DNA of 64,000 nucleotides. Origin: Bacillus sp. SA1-12. Its GTDB lineage: Bacteria; Bacillota; Bacilli; Bacillales; Bacillaceae. The notes below the pieces were generated by a model. That model saw only the letters and a program-made list of their open reading frames with translations. It ran no database searches and was not told the origin of the DNA. The position numbers were made by a program, and so were the translations under genes. This document shows, piece by piece, positions 29,551 to 38,496 of this stretch. Each line of letters begins with the position of its first letter. Position 1 is the stretch's first letter. The stretch covers positions 58,332-122,331 of the forward strand of contig NZ_LATZ01000011.1 in NCBI RefSeq assembly GCF_000981385.1. The letters run 5' to 3'.

Positions 29551-30573
29551 TTATGTCACCTTGTTTTCTATTTTTTTAACGGAATTTCTATATACAATTT
29601 TCCCTTTTACTAATATCCTGCCAAAGGACTTACTAGGATCCTTAATTTTTTCAAGAACAAAATTTACGGCGTTGTTTGCCATTTCCTTTGTATCGACTTC
29701 TACCGTTGTCAAGCCTGGTTCGGTGATTGTCGCGTATATGTCATTATCAAATCCTACAACCGAAAAGTCTCGCGGTATATTATAGCCTAGCTTTGTTAGC
29801 TTATGAACTAAATTGTGTGCAACCTGGTCACAATTACACACGAATGCTGTCGGGAGCTTATCTGGTAATTTGATATCAATAAATGCACCTTTTTCATCAC
29901 GGTCATTTAAAATATAATCTTGCTTAAGTTCGATTTTATGCTCAAGTAATGATTTATAGAAACCTAAGAATCGATCTTGAATACTGCTTGTTGAATACAG
30001 ATTCCCAACAAAAGCTATTTCGCGATGTCCATTTTGCATTAAATAATTCGTCATCTCATAAGCCCCGTAAAAGTTATCTGTAATAACTGAATCAATATCC
30101 GCATGTTCATCATAGAAGTCTAGAAAAACCTTCGGCAGCTCGATAGATTGGATTTTTTGTATATATCCCTTGCTGATTTGACCAAGGATAATAAATCCAT
30201 CTACCTTTTTCTCTGTGTAAATTCTCGGTAGGTTTAATTGTTTTTCATCTTCATGATTTAGGATATAGAGAATTCCATAGTACCCTCTATTCTCCAATAC
30301 TCTGGTAATTGTTTGATATACATTTAAATAAAAGGATGATTGCCCTGCATCTGTAAAACGCTCTGGAACGATGACTCCAATATTATAAGACAATCCCTCT
30401 TTCATTGATTTAGCTAAAGTGTTATAACGGTATCCCATTTCTTCGGCAAGGTTTTTAATTTTTAATTTAAGCTCCTCACTTACACCCTCTTTATCATTCA
30501 GTGCTTTTGAAACGGTTACACTACTGATTCCTAAACGATCTGCTATATCTCTCATCGTCACATTGTTTTTCAT
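29551..30573 (-). CDS. LacI-family transcriptional repressor
   Basis: 340 residues. The N-terminal LacI helix-turn-helix (TMRDIADRLGISSVTVSKAL) and hinge are followed by a periplasmic-binding-protein-like effector domain, with the C-terminal pattern TVEVDTKEMANNAVNFV. TCGGAGG precedes the ATG. It lies between the beta-mannosidase and epimerase genes and probably represses the intracellular mannan-degradation genes; the inducer should be a mannose-containing sugar. AAAGTTACTTTT at 30647-30658 may be an autoregulatory site. Confidence 0.9.
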   Translation of the reverse strand: MKNNVTMRDIADRLGISSVTVSKALNDKEGVSEELKLKIKNLAEEMGYRYNTLAKSMKEGLSYNIGVIVPERFTDAGQSSFYLNVYQTITRVLENRGYYGILYILNHEDEKQLNLPRIYTEKKVDGFIILGQISKGYIQKIQSIELPKVFLDFYDEHADIDSVITDNFYGAYEMTNYLMQNGHREIAFVGNLYSTSSIQDRFLGFYKSLLEHKIELKQDYILNDRDEKGAFIDIKLPDKLPTAFVCNCDQVAHNLVHKLTKLGYNIPRDFSVVGFDNDIYATITEPGLTTVEVDTKEMANNAVNFVLEKIKDPSKSFGRILVKGKIVYRNSVKKIENKVT

Positions 30574-30992
30574 TTTATTCCTCCGAGATAACCAATTATC
30601 AATTTAAAATGATAATGAAATTATACCATAACAATTAATGCCACCTAAAGTTACTTTTCAACCCTATTAAGTAAATTTAAGTTCATCGTAATTAATTTTA
30701 TCGTTGTATTGCACAATCTATTAACAGTATGGAATTTTCAAGTATATTGAACGTGTAATCCAACAAGCTTTTCTATCTTTGCTCTAGCAATGTAAACCCG
30801 CTTAACATTGAAAGTAGATAAGTGAGTATTATTTTTTATTTTTAACATTATCTGCCCATGTTAATGAGTTATTTAAAATAGAAGTTATATGATGTTACAT
30901 TTATTCCTGACTTTTCCTTTATAAAAGTCAGCAATTATTTAGTTTTTTTACTTAATCATTCATTTAGTTTTCGGCCTAGTTCCAAGTATTTT
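30574..30992. other. Intergenic, promoter region of the LacI gene
   Basis: A 419-base AT-rich gap with no supported gene. The LacI promoter lies at its left end, and a sequence resembling the candidate operator (AAAGTTACTTTT) is at 30647-30658. Confidence 0.45.
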
Positions 30993-32168
30993 TCATTGAT
31001 TATTTCCCTCCGTCCTTTTCATCATTTCTAAACAGAATCTTGAATTATGATAAGGTGCTTTCCATGGCTCCCCAACCGCTCTTTCCGTAGGCTTACCATT
31101 ATCCTCAACAGACCAATACCATTCTCCTTCTGGACGAGGATCCACAATATTTTTTTGTGTGTATCTCCATAATTTATCAACTATTTTTAAGAATCTTTTA
31201 TCTTTCGTCCTTTGATAAGCGTTTTGAAATCCGACCATTGCTTCTGCTTGGACCCACCACACACGAGTTAAATCCACATGTTCAAAATGCTGTTCATTTG
31301 CAACAGAACCATCCTCAAGAATAGCAGTATCCGCAATATTATAAGCAATATCAATCACCATATTTATATAACGATCATCTTCAAGATTTAAAACCTTTAT
31401 TGCTTCATCTATTAACCAGCTAGCTTCAATATCATGACCGAAGGACTTCAATTGGAGTAATGAATTCCACTCTCTATCAAAAAATACATGTAAAAATTTC
31501 GTTGCTTTGTTATAAATTTTTTCATAAAAGGTTTCAACTAGATTTGTTAACCGTTCTTTTACTAGAGGATCACCTGAGGCCTTGTATAGTGTTGTATAGG
31601 CTTCTAATATATGAAGATGCGTATTTGTTGTTATATCAGCAGTTATGCCTTTTTCACTTAACTTTTCATTAGGGAGCTCGTTCCACTTTCGAGTAAATTC
31701 TTCTTTATACGCATTATTTTCCTTATTTAATCCATAAGTTTCTATCAATCTAAAAATAAGCATAGCAAAATTTAATGCTTCTTTATTTTTGGTTGCAAGG
31801 TAATACTCACTCAATGCATAGACCCCAAAGGATTGTGTATACACGTGTTTTTGGCTTTCAACAGGATTGCCTTTGTAATCGACAAGCCAAAATAACCCGT
31901 GATGTTCATGATCATAAACCTTTTCAACTAGAAATCTATAGGCATGATTGGCATATTCTAAATACTCGGCTTTTTTTATCCCACTATATGCAGCTGAAAA
32001 TGACCATAAAAATCTTGAAGCTGCAATTCCACCTTTATCCCCTTCCTTATCTATACTTAAATCAAAATGTACCCTTCCATAAAAACCGCCATGCTTTTCA
32101 TCCTTTAACTTCATCCAAAAAGGCAATATATGCCCAATTAAATGTTGTTCCATTTCTTCTCTCAACAT
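30993..32168 (-). CDS. Cellobiose 2-epimerase-type enzyme (AGE family), likely mannobiose 2-epimerase
   Basis: 391 residues with the (alpha/alpha)6-barrel signatures of the N-acylglucosamine/cellobiose 2-epimerase family: ITTNTHLHILEAYTTLYK, SFGHDIEASWLIDEA, WWVQAEAMVGFQNAY and APYHNSRFCLEM, which contain the catalytic His residues. It epimerises the reducing-end sugar of beta-1,4 disaccharides, here probably mannobiose to mannosyl-glucose. In other bacteria that step feeds a GH130 phosphorylase, which is absent from this window. GGAGG precedes the ATG. It is divergent from the alpha-galactosidase gene, with shared operator-like sequence between. Confidence 0.88.
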   Translation of the reverse strand: MLREEMEQHLIGHILPFWMKLKDEKHGGFYGRVHFDLSIDKEGDKGGIAASRFLWSFSAAYSGIKKAEYLEYANHAYRFLVEKVYDHEHHGLFWLVDYKGNPVESQKHVYTQSFGVYALSEYYLATKNKEALNFAMLIFRLIETYGLNKENNAYKEEFTRKWNELPNEKLSEKGITADITTNTHLHILEAYTTLYKASGDPLVKERLTNLVETFYEKIYNKATKFLHVFFDREWNSLLQLKSFGHDIEASWLIDEAIKVLNLEDDRYINMVIDIAYNIADTAILEDGSVANEQHFEHVDLTRVWWVQAEAMVGFQNAYQRTKDKRFLKIVDKLWRYTQKNIVDPRPEGEWYWSVEDNGKPTERAVGEPWKAPYHNSRFCLEMMKRTEGNNQ

Positions 32169-32194
32169 GTTTAATCCTCCTACAATTAGTTTAT

Positions 32195-32216
32195 CGTTAA
32201 CTTTATTAAATGTTAC
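32195..32216. promoter_or_regulatory. Candidate LacI operator upstream of the epimerase
   Basis: CGTTAACTTTATTAAATGTTAC lies just upstream of the epimerase ribosome binding site and shares GTTAACTTTA with the site before the alpha-galactosidase. The factor is inferred. Confidence 0.4.
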
Positions 32217-32469
32217 TTTGTAAACTACGTTATGTCAAAGTAGTTTGAAATGGCTTCATCACACATAGTCTTCTTTAACATAGTAAATTAGAAGTTTATG
32301 TTACTTATTAAGGGAAGAAACAGCCTATTAATTTGTTTAATATCACGAAACATGTTTATTACATTGGTCATCGTCCAATAAATGAATGTATAATTCATAA
32401 AAGTATGCCTAAAAGAGTCTAAGAAAATTATTACCTTTTTCGGAGAATGATGATATAATCATTAAGAAA

Positions 32470-32506
32470 TTTATTAACTTTACGTTAACTTAATTTATTA
32501 ACTAGC
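32470..32506. promoter_or_regulatory. Candidate LacI operator upstream of the alpha-galactosidase
   Basis: TTAACTTTACGTTAACTTAA, followed by TTATTAACTAG, is a dense cluster of the recurring GTTAAC/AACTTTA words about 90-130 bases before the alpha-galactosidase start. A related TTAAACTTTAAAGTTA lies near 32550. Confidence 0.42.
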
Positions 32507-32595
32507 ATATAGAAGTCTTATTGATGTAATTACAAACTATTAAACTTTAAAGTTAGACTTCTACCAACAAATACCCAGTTAGGATGGTGATTACA

Positions 32596-34830
32596 ATGTC
32601 AATAATTGTAAATGAAGAGCCAAAAGAATTTCACTTATTTAATGAAAAAGTAAGTTACATTTTCAGAGTTTTAGAAAAAAGCAATCAATTAGAACACTTA
32701 TATTACGGAAAAAAGATTAAACATCGTGAGTCTTTTCATCATCTTCTCGAGCGTGAAATAAGGCCGTCTTGCAATATGCTTGAAGGCGACCATACCTCTT
32801 CTTTAGAGCACATTAAACAAGAATATCCGAGTTATGGAACAACGGATTTCCGTTTCCCAGCACATATGATTACAAATCACATAGGAAGTCATATAACGGA
32901 CTTTCAATATGAAAGCTATCAAATCTTCAATGGGAAACCGACTCTTGAAGCTCTTCCTGCAACATACGTGGATGAAGCACACGAAGCTGAAACGTTAGAA
33001 ATTACGCTTGTGGATCATGTCTTACAAGCAAAATTAATTTTAAGCTATACAATTTATACTGATCGGAATGTATTAACAAGAAATTCACGTTTCATTAATG
33101 AAAGCGAAGAACCATTTTTTCTTAAGCATGCCATGAGCACTAGTGTTGATCTGCCTGATGATCAATTTGAAATGGTTTCCTTGTATGGAGCCTGGGCTAG
33201 AGAAGCACATATCCAGACAAAAAAATTATCCAAGGGCATTCAATCTATATCTAGTACTAGAGGAGCAAGCAGTCATGTGCATAATCCTTTTTTTGCGCTA
33301 AAAAGATTCGATACTACTGAGCATGTTGGAGAAGTTTATGGATTTAGTTTAGTTTATAGCGGGAATTTCCTTGGTCAGGTTGAAGTTGATACGTATAACG
33401 TTACTAGAGTTTTAATGGGAATTAATCCATTTTTATTTAATTGGAAGCTAAAACCTAGTGAATCGTTTCAAACACCTGAATGTGTCATGGTTTATTCTGA
33501 TGAGGGGTTAAACGGCATGAGTCAAACATATCATGAACTGTATCGTGATCGATTGGCACGTGGATATTGGCGAGATAAAGTACGTCCTATTTTAATTAAC
33601 AACTGGGAAGCAACATACTTTAATTTTGATGAGAAGAAAATATTAACTATTGCCGAATCAGCAAAGGATTTAGGAATTGAATTATTTGTTCTGGACGATG
33701 GCTGGTTTGGAGAAAGAAATGATGATTCAAGTTCATTAGGAGATTGGTTCGAAAATACAGATAAGCTACCAAACGGGATAAGAGGTCTCTCAGAGAAAGT
33801 TGAAGCTTTAGGATTGAAATTCGGATTATGGTTTGAGCCTGAGATGATTTCTAAAGGGACAAAGTTATATGATGAACATCCAGAATGGATTATTTCCTCA
33901 CCTAACCGCAAGGCATCACATGGTAGGAATCAATTTGTTTTAGATTTTTCCAGAAAAGAAGTTGTTGATCATATCTTCATGCTGATGGATAACATTATTA
34001 GTCAATCAAGGATTTCCTACATTAAATGGGATATGAATCGTTATATAACGGAGGCTTTTTCTCATACCTTAGAAGCTGATCAACAGGGAGAAGTTTTCCA
34101 TCGCTATATTCTAGGAGTCTATGATTTATACGAAAGGTTACTAGCAAAATATCCGAAAATCCTCTTTGAATCTTGCGCAGGAGGAGGAGCGCGCTTTGAT
34201 CCAGGGATGTTATTTTATGCACCTCAAACATGGGCAAGCGATAATACAGATGCAGTGGAACGATTAAAAATTCAGTATGGTACCTCGATGGTTTATCCGT
34301 TAAGTTCAATTGGCAGCCATGTTTCCGCTATTCCAAATCACCAAGTTGGCCGCATGACTCCAATTGATACTCGTGCCAATGTTGCTTACTTCGGCACTTT
34401 TGGTTATGAATTAGATGTGACAAAGCTAACAGAAGAAGAACAGACAAAGATAAAAGAACAGGTAGCATTTTTTAAGGAAAACCGTGAATTAATCCGTAAC
34501 GGAAAATTTTATCGATTGTTGAACCCATTTCATTCTAATGAAACGTCATGGATGGTTGTGTCTCTAGATAAAAAGGAGGCAAATGTCGGTTATTATCAGG
34601 TGTTAGCAAAGCCAAATGATCGCTATAGCAGGATAATATTAAAAGGCCTTGATCCAAACAAACTCTACACCATAAATGGAAGCACTACCACTCATTATGG
34701 TGACGAATTAATGAATATAGGAATTATTCTTGCTGATGATTATACTGACAGGGCCTCAGATTTTTGGTCACGTGAACACCCACATGACTATTCCTCTAGG
34801 TTGTTTGTCATAAAAGAATATGATAAGTAA
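32596..34830 (+). CDS. Alpha-galactosidase, GH36
   Basis: About 744 residues, no signal peptide. An N-terminal beta-supersandwich is followed by the catalytic barrel with nucleophile Asp in YIKWDMNRYITE (about 480) and acid/base Asp in WASDNTDAVERL (about 545), plus FVLDDGWFGERNDD and LWFEPEMIS, all GH36 hallmarks. It removes alpha-1,6-galactose side chains from imported galactomanno-oligosaccharides or raffinose-type sugars. I prefer ATG 32596 (MSIIVNEE) with GGTGAT upstream over the ATG at 32584. It is followed by a strong terminator and divergent from the epimerase. Confidence 0.93.
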   Translation: MSIIVNEEPKEFHLFNEKVSYIFRVLEKSNQLEHLYYGKKIKHRESFHHLLEREIRPSCNMLEGDHTSSLEHIKQEYPSYGTTDFRFPAHMITNHIGSHITDFQYESYQIFNGKPTLEALPATYVDEAHEAETLEITLVDHVLQAKLILSYTIYTDRNVLTRNSRFINESEEPFFLKHAMSTSVDLPDDQFEMVSLYGAWAREAHIQTKKLSKGIQSISSTRGASSHVHNPFFALKRFDTTEHVGEVYGFSLVYSGNFLGQVEVDTYNVTRVLMGINPFLFNWKLKPSESFQTPECVMVYSDEGLNGMSQTYHELYRDRLARGYWRDKVRPILINNWEATYFNFDEKKILTIAESAKDLGIELFVLDDGWFGERNDDSSSLGDWFENTDKLPNGIRGLSEKVEALGLKFGLWFEPEMISKGTKLYDEHPEWIISSPNRKASHGRNQFVLDFSRKEVVDHIFMLMDNIISQSRISYIKWDMNRYITEAFSHTLEADQQGEVFHRYILGVYDLYERLLAKYPKILFESCAGGGARFDPGMLFYAPQTWASDNTDAVERLKIQYGTSMVYPLSSIGSHVSAIPNHQVGRMTPIDTRANVAYFGTFGYELDVTKLTEEEQTKIKEQVAFFKENRELIRNGKFYRLLNPFHSNETSWMVVSLDKKEANVGYYQVLAKPNDRYSRIILKGLDPNKLYTINGSTTTHYGDELMNIGIILADDYTDRASDFWSREHPHDYSSRLFVIKEYDK

Positions 34831-34844
34831 TTATTTTCTCTCTA

Positions 34845-34888
34845 AAAGAGGTATCTCCCTGATAATGAACATCAGGGGATACCTCTTT
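34845..34888 (+). terminator. Terminator after the alpha-galactosidase gene
   Basis: AAAGAGGTATC pairs with GATACCTCTTT, extended by CCCTGAT/ATCAGGG, just after the stop codon. Confidence 0.85.
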
Positions 34889-34935
34889 AGCATTTTCAAC
34901 TTAATGTAAGAAACGAATATAACGTCCTCACTTCA

Positions 34936-34968
34936 AAGTGGATGGATAATCATTTGATAAGTGGATGG
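34936..34968 (+). repeat. Direct repeat pair AAGTGGATGG, 23 bases apart, upstream of yfmQ
   Basis: Two exact copies of AAGTGGATGG at 34936-34945 and 34959-34968. The same word occurs in paired form upstream of the MocR operon, in the same orientation relative to transcription. The spacing of about two DNA turns is typical of MocR-type operators. Confidence 0.6.
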
Positions 34969-35092
34969 TCCTTTTCTTTAAGAACTTCTTTATGATAAGA
35001 AAGAATGCAAAGTAGCTTAATGACTACCAAGCTTCGAATTGTCCCAGGAACATGACAAACGTTTGAATATAGAAAGTAAACGGAGATGATCA

Positions 35093-35515
35093 ATGATGAC
35101 ATGGACTTTTATCGTTATGTTGACTCTTTTTGCCCTTGCTAAAATAGTTGTGACATGTCTTCCAACAGGTGTTGTTGAATGGCTTATTAGCAAGTTCGAA
35201 TTGCACCCAACACTTCATGACACATCTGTCACTGTAACCATTGACGGAAAGAGTTTGGAAGGTGATGACAAAAATCAAGTCATACACTCTTTCAACGAAG
35301 CACTCTTTATTGAGAAATATTATGGAAATCCTGAGAACAATGTGACTCCATTGGTCATAGATGTTAAAAACGGGAAAAACAAAGTTCGTTTCTTTGTGTA
35401 CAGTTATACCGATCATGTTAATGTCATTAAAATATACAAAAGGAAGACAGTTGCGTATTGTCTGCGTTCTGAAGGCCTTCAAACGAACAATTTGCTTAAT
35501 CAGGACATCATTTAA
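35093..35515 (+). CDS. yfmQ: YfmQ-family protein
   Basis: 140 residues, closely resembling Bacillus YfmQ: an N-terminal membrane anchor containing KIVVTCLPTGVVEWLISKFE, then a small domain with FNEALFIEKYY and VRFFVYSYTDHVNVIKIYK. The function of the family is not known. GGAG lies 7 bases before the ATG. It is monocistronic, bounded by a bidirectional hairpin at 35558. The two AAGTGGATGG repeats in its promoter suggest control by the nearby MocR regulator (inference). Confidence 0.85.
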   Translation: MMTWTFIVMLTLFALAKIVVTCLPTGVVEWLISKFELHPTLHDTSVTVTIDGKSLEGDDKNQVIHSFNEALFIEKYYGNPENNVTPLVIDVKNGKNKVRFFVYSYTDHVNVIKIYKRKTVAYCLRSEGLQTNNLLNQDII

Positions 35516-35557
35516 AAGATGGTGAGATTTACTAAAAGAACCTATAAATAATAACCT

Positions 35558-35590
35558 AAAAAAGGCCGCAACATTGTTGCAGCCTTTTTT
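35558..35590. terminator. Bidirectional terminator
   Basis: AAAAAAGGC...GCCTTTTTT with inner GCAACA/TTGC pairing. It is located between the convergent yfmQ and MocR genes and serves both. Confidence 0.85.
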
Positions 35591-35692
35591 ACCTTTCATC
35601 TATCGGCATTAATCAAAGAAGCTTCCAAAAGAACTCCAACTTAGATCCAAGAAAGTGCTCTTACCGGAAAATCTTGCTTCTACCATCGTTCA

Positions 35693-37135
35693 TTAACCAT
35701 CCAGTTTTAAATGATTTAATGATTCAGCGAATCGTAAGACTCCTTCCCGAATCATGCCTAATTGTCCCCGTCCATAGGTAAAACGTATAAACCCTTTTTT
35801 AGAACCTAAAATACTTCCCGGTACAAACGCAACTCCATTTTTGATCGATTCTTCTAATAATTTATGTTCATTTATCGATGGATTTACCTTGCACCACAAA
35901 TGGATGCCGCCTTCTGGGGTTAGGAAATCAATCTGCTCCCCCATAATCTCCTTTAGACTTAAGATAAGCTCATCTCTTCTATGCATAAGTTCTTTTCGAA
36001 CAATATTTATATGAGAGGTAAAATAGGTTGACCTCAAAAATTCATTGGCAATCCATTGAGGAAATACACTATGCCCAAAATCAACTTGCTGTTTTCCATC
36101 AGCAAGACGCTGGATCACCTGCGGGGGACCAATAATCCAGCCAATTCTTAATCCAGATGCAACGATCTTTGATAACGAACTAATATATAGAACATTCCCA
36201 TTGGTATCAAGGGATTTTAATGTGGCATTTACTTTACCGTTATAAGAAGTTAAACTGTATGGATCGTCCTCAATGATGGGGATACCAAATTCACTGGATA
36301 TCTCCAAGAACCTCTTCCGTCTCGAAAGGCTTAGAATGGTACCTGTAGGATTTTGATATTCTGGATTCAAAAAGACCATCCGAATGCGATGCTTTTTATG
36401 CAAAGCAAGCAAATCCTCAGGATTTGCGCCGTTTTTATCAACAGGTAAAAGAAATGTTCTTAACCCGGCAGATTGAAAAACAGGTAAAGAATAGGAATAT
36501 GATGGATCCTCAATTGCAACGGCATCCCCGGGTTTAAGCAGACACTCCACGATTAAGTGAAGTGCTTGTTGTGCACCAGAAGTGATGAGGATAGAAGAGG
36601 AATCCGTATCAATTTTCTTCGTTTCTTTCACATGTGAGACTAACGTATTTCTAAGGTCTTCATTACCATGCGGATGATCATATCCCAGTTTCCCATTGAA
36701 AACTTGTGAGGACAATATGTTTTTAAACTGATCATCTGGCATTAACTCAGGTGATAATTCTCCACTGGCTAAGTTTACCAAATGATTATTTTGAATTTCT
36801 GATCGGATTCGCTGGACAAGCGGAAGACTCGGTAAAAACGAGCCATCCTCTACATATCTGCCCCAATTCGGGATACGTTTATGGGAAATGCCCCAAATAT
36901 CCGTACTAACACTAGTCCCGCTCCCCTTTTTTCGTTCCACAATCCCAAGTGACTGTAATTCCTCGTATGCGGACACTACTGTACTGCGATTAACATTTAG
37001 TTCTTTTGCCAATGTTCTTTCAGAAGGTAAAACACGATCAGCAGGAAATTGTCCAGTGCCAATCCCCTGTTCAATATATTCTGCAATTTGTTTATATATT
37101 GGTTTTTTATCTTCACGATCAGGTTTCCAATCCAT
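35693..37135 (-). CDS. MocR-family regulator (GntR helix-turn-helix fused to PLP aminotransferase-like domain)
   Basis: 480 residues. The N-terminal winged helix (residues 10-75; IYKQIAEYIEQG, SERTLAKELNVNRSTVV) is followed by a fold-type I aminotransferase domain with the PLP-binding Lys in YISSLSKIVASGLRIGW and the Asn/Tyr region LNPEYQNPTG. Members (GabR, PdxR, TauR) bind direct repeats and sense amino compounds or PLP. It is downstream of a small membrane protein gene, and paired repeats of AAGTGGATGG-like sequence lie upstream of both. The effector is unknown. Confidence 0.9.
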   Translation of the reverse strand: MDWKPDREDKKPIYKQIAEYIEQGIGTGQFPADRVLPSERTLAKELNVNRSTVVSAYEELQSLGIVERKKGSGTSVSTDIWGISHKRIPNWGRYVEDGSFLPSLPLVQRIRSEIQNNHLVNLASGELSPELMPDDQFKNILSSQVFNGKLGYDHPHGNEDLRNTLVSHVKETKKIDTDSSSILITSGAQQALHLIVECLLKPGDAVAIEDPSYSYSLPVFQSAGLRTFLLPVDKNGANPEDLLALHKKHRIRMVFLNPEYQNPTGTILSLSRRKRFLEISSEFGIPIIEDDPYSLTSYNGKVNATLKSLDTNGNVLYISSLSKIVASGLRIGWIIGPPQVIQRLADGKQQVDFGHSVFPQWIANEFLRSTYFTSHINIVRKELMHRRDELILSLKEIMGEQIDFLTPEGGIHLWCKVNPSINEHKLLEESIKNGVAFVPGSILGSKKGFIRFTYGRGQLGMIREGVLRFAESLNHLKLDG

Positions 37136-37179
37136 TGCTTACACCTTCATCATTTTCATTTATAAAAATTTTCTATTGC

Positions 37180-37371
37180 TTATCTATAAGCGATATACAA
37201 ACCAACCACTAACATAGAGAGTAAGATAACAACAGCATAGATTGCCGTCAATCGAGTTACATTCCCTTTTGTTTTCTTACTATAATTTGCATCCGTATCC
37301 TTGGCTGCAAGTATGGTCCCGACTAATGCCAATATAGCCAAAACAATAATAAGTATAACTGCAATTGCCAT
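37180..37371 (-). CDS. Small membrane protein, 63 residues
   Basis: Two hydrophobic segments (residues 2-22 and 42-60) flank a short polar stretch with the motif KDTDANYSKKTKGNVTRL. The ATG at 37371 is chosen because AAAGGAG lies 8 bases before it; a longer frame upstream has no ribosome binding site. It is co-directional with the MocR gene 44 bases downstream and probably in one operon. I do not recognise the family; it may be the functional target of the regulator. Confidence 0.65.
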   Translation of the reverse strand: MAIAVILIIVLAILALVGTILAAKDTDANYSKKTKGNVTRLTAIYAVVILLSMLVVGLYIAYR

Positions 37372-37416
37372 AAACATTTCTCCTTTAAAAAATAGATAAG
37401 GATCATTTTTTATAGA

Positions 37417-37524
37417 CCATCCAAATTCCGCCTTTGGAGGCATCCACTTAAGAACTATCCTAAATGTAACTCATTTTTTTACTAAGTTAACCATCCAATT
37501 ACAGATTATTCGAGCCATCCACTT
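37417..37524 (-). repeat. Two pairs of direct repeats upstream of the MocR operon
   Basis: On the minus strand the four copies read AAGTGGATGG, AATTGGATGG, AAGTGGATGC and ATTTGGATGG (plus-strand starts 37515, 37491, 37440, 37417). Spacing within pairs is 24 and 23 bases. The core TGGATG is invariant. Position and spacing suggest operators for the MocR regulator. Confidence 0.6.
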
Positions 37525-37724
37525 TATAACCGTTTTTTAAAATAAATATTCTTTATAAAGGCTTTGGGTTTTACGAGAGTTCGATAACACACACATCAAA
37601 ATCTATACTACCCCCAATAGCACTTTTTGAAAAGAAGTTTAACCAGGACTAAATGGTAAGGAATAATTTAATAAACCGTCACACAAGTTACATAGCAAAT
37701 TATAATCACAATGATCACCAAATT

Positions 37725-37766
37725 AAAAAGTCCAATTTCTCAGTTTGATAAGAAATTGGACTTTTT
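37725..37766 (-). terminator. Terminator of the pst-phoU operon
   Basis: AAAAAGTCCAATTTCT pairs with AGAAATTGGACTTTTT, a strong stem with T-tracts on both strands, just past the phoU stop codon. Confidence 0.88.
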
Positions 37767-37820
37767 ACATATTCCTTCTATATAAACTAGCGTGAGCAAT
37801 CAAACGAAATGCAGGTTCAA

Positions 37821-38480
37821 TTAAGAATTGAAATCATATATTTGACCTTTTATTAAATAAGCCGCACTTTCTGCGATATTGGTGATATGATCAGCTGTTC
37901 GTTCAAGATAACGATTGACGAATAAATATTGTACCAACTTATTTGTTTCTTCTGGATGTTCACTCAAGTAGCTAGTGATCATTTTATATGTTTCACCATT
38001 ATATTGATCAACCTTATCGTCCAGATCGCTTACTTCTCTAGCAAGAACCATATTTTCTTCAAAGAATGATTGTAAAGCCTTTTGAAACATTTGGATCGAT
38101 ATCTCTTTCATTTGCTCAAGATTTGTGATATTCACCAAAGATTTAGATTTTCCAATGATGATGGTAGATTTTGCAATATTTACAGCAAAATCAGCTATAC
38201 GCTCAATCTCTGAGGAAATTTTTAAAGCCCCAATCACTTTGCGCAAATCCCTTGCAACAGGCTGCTCTTTTGCAATCAGCCATATTGCAAATTGATTAAT
38301 ATCAGTATCAAGTTGATCAATTACCGTATCTTCTTCAATAACCTTTAAAGCTAATTCGATATCTTGTGTTTTAAAAGCGCTAAAAGCCTTCTCTAATGAG
38401 AAAACAGCAAGTTCACCCATTTCTGCCATTTTAGCTTGCAATTCCAGCAAATTATTCTCAAATTTTTCACGAACGATCAT
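37821..38480 (-). CDS. phoU: Phosphate signalling protein PhoU
   Basis: 219 residues, the usual PhoU length, made of two three-helix repeats with the acidic metal-binding motifs EIERIADFAVNIAK (about 80) and YLERTADHITNIAESA (about 185). It modulates the Pst importer and phosphate signalling in the cytoplasm. It is the last gene of pstSCAB-phoU, 16 bases after pstB, followed by a terminator. Its presence in the operon differs from the B. subtilis pst operon, which lacks phoU. Confidence 0.95.
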   Translation of the reverse strand: MIVREKFENNLLELQAKMAEMGELAVFSLEKAFSAFKTQDIELALKVIEEDTVIDQLDTDINQFAIWLIAKEQPVARDLRKVIGALKISSEIERIADFAVNIAKSTIIIGKSKSLVNITNLEQMKEISIQMFQKALQSFFEENMVLAREVSDLDDKVDQYNGETYKMITSYLSEHPEETNKLVQYLFVNRYLERTADHITNIAESAAYLIKGQIYDFNS

Positions 38481-38496
38481 ATAATATCCTCCAAAA

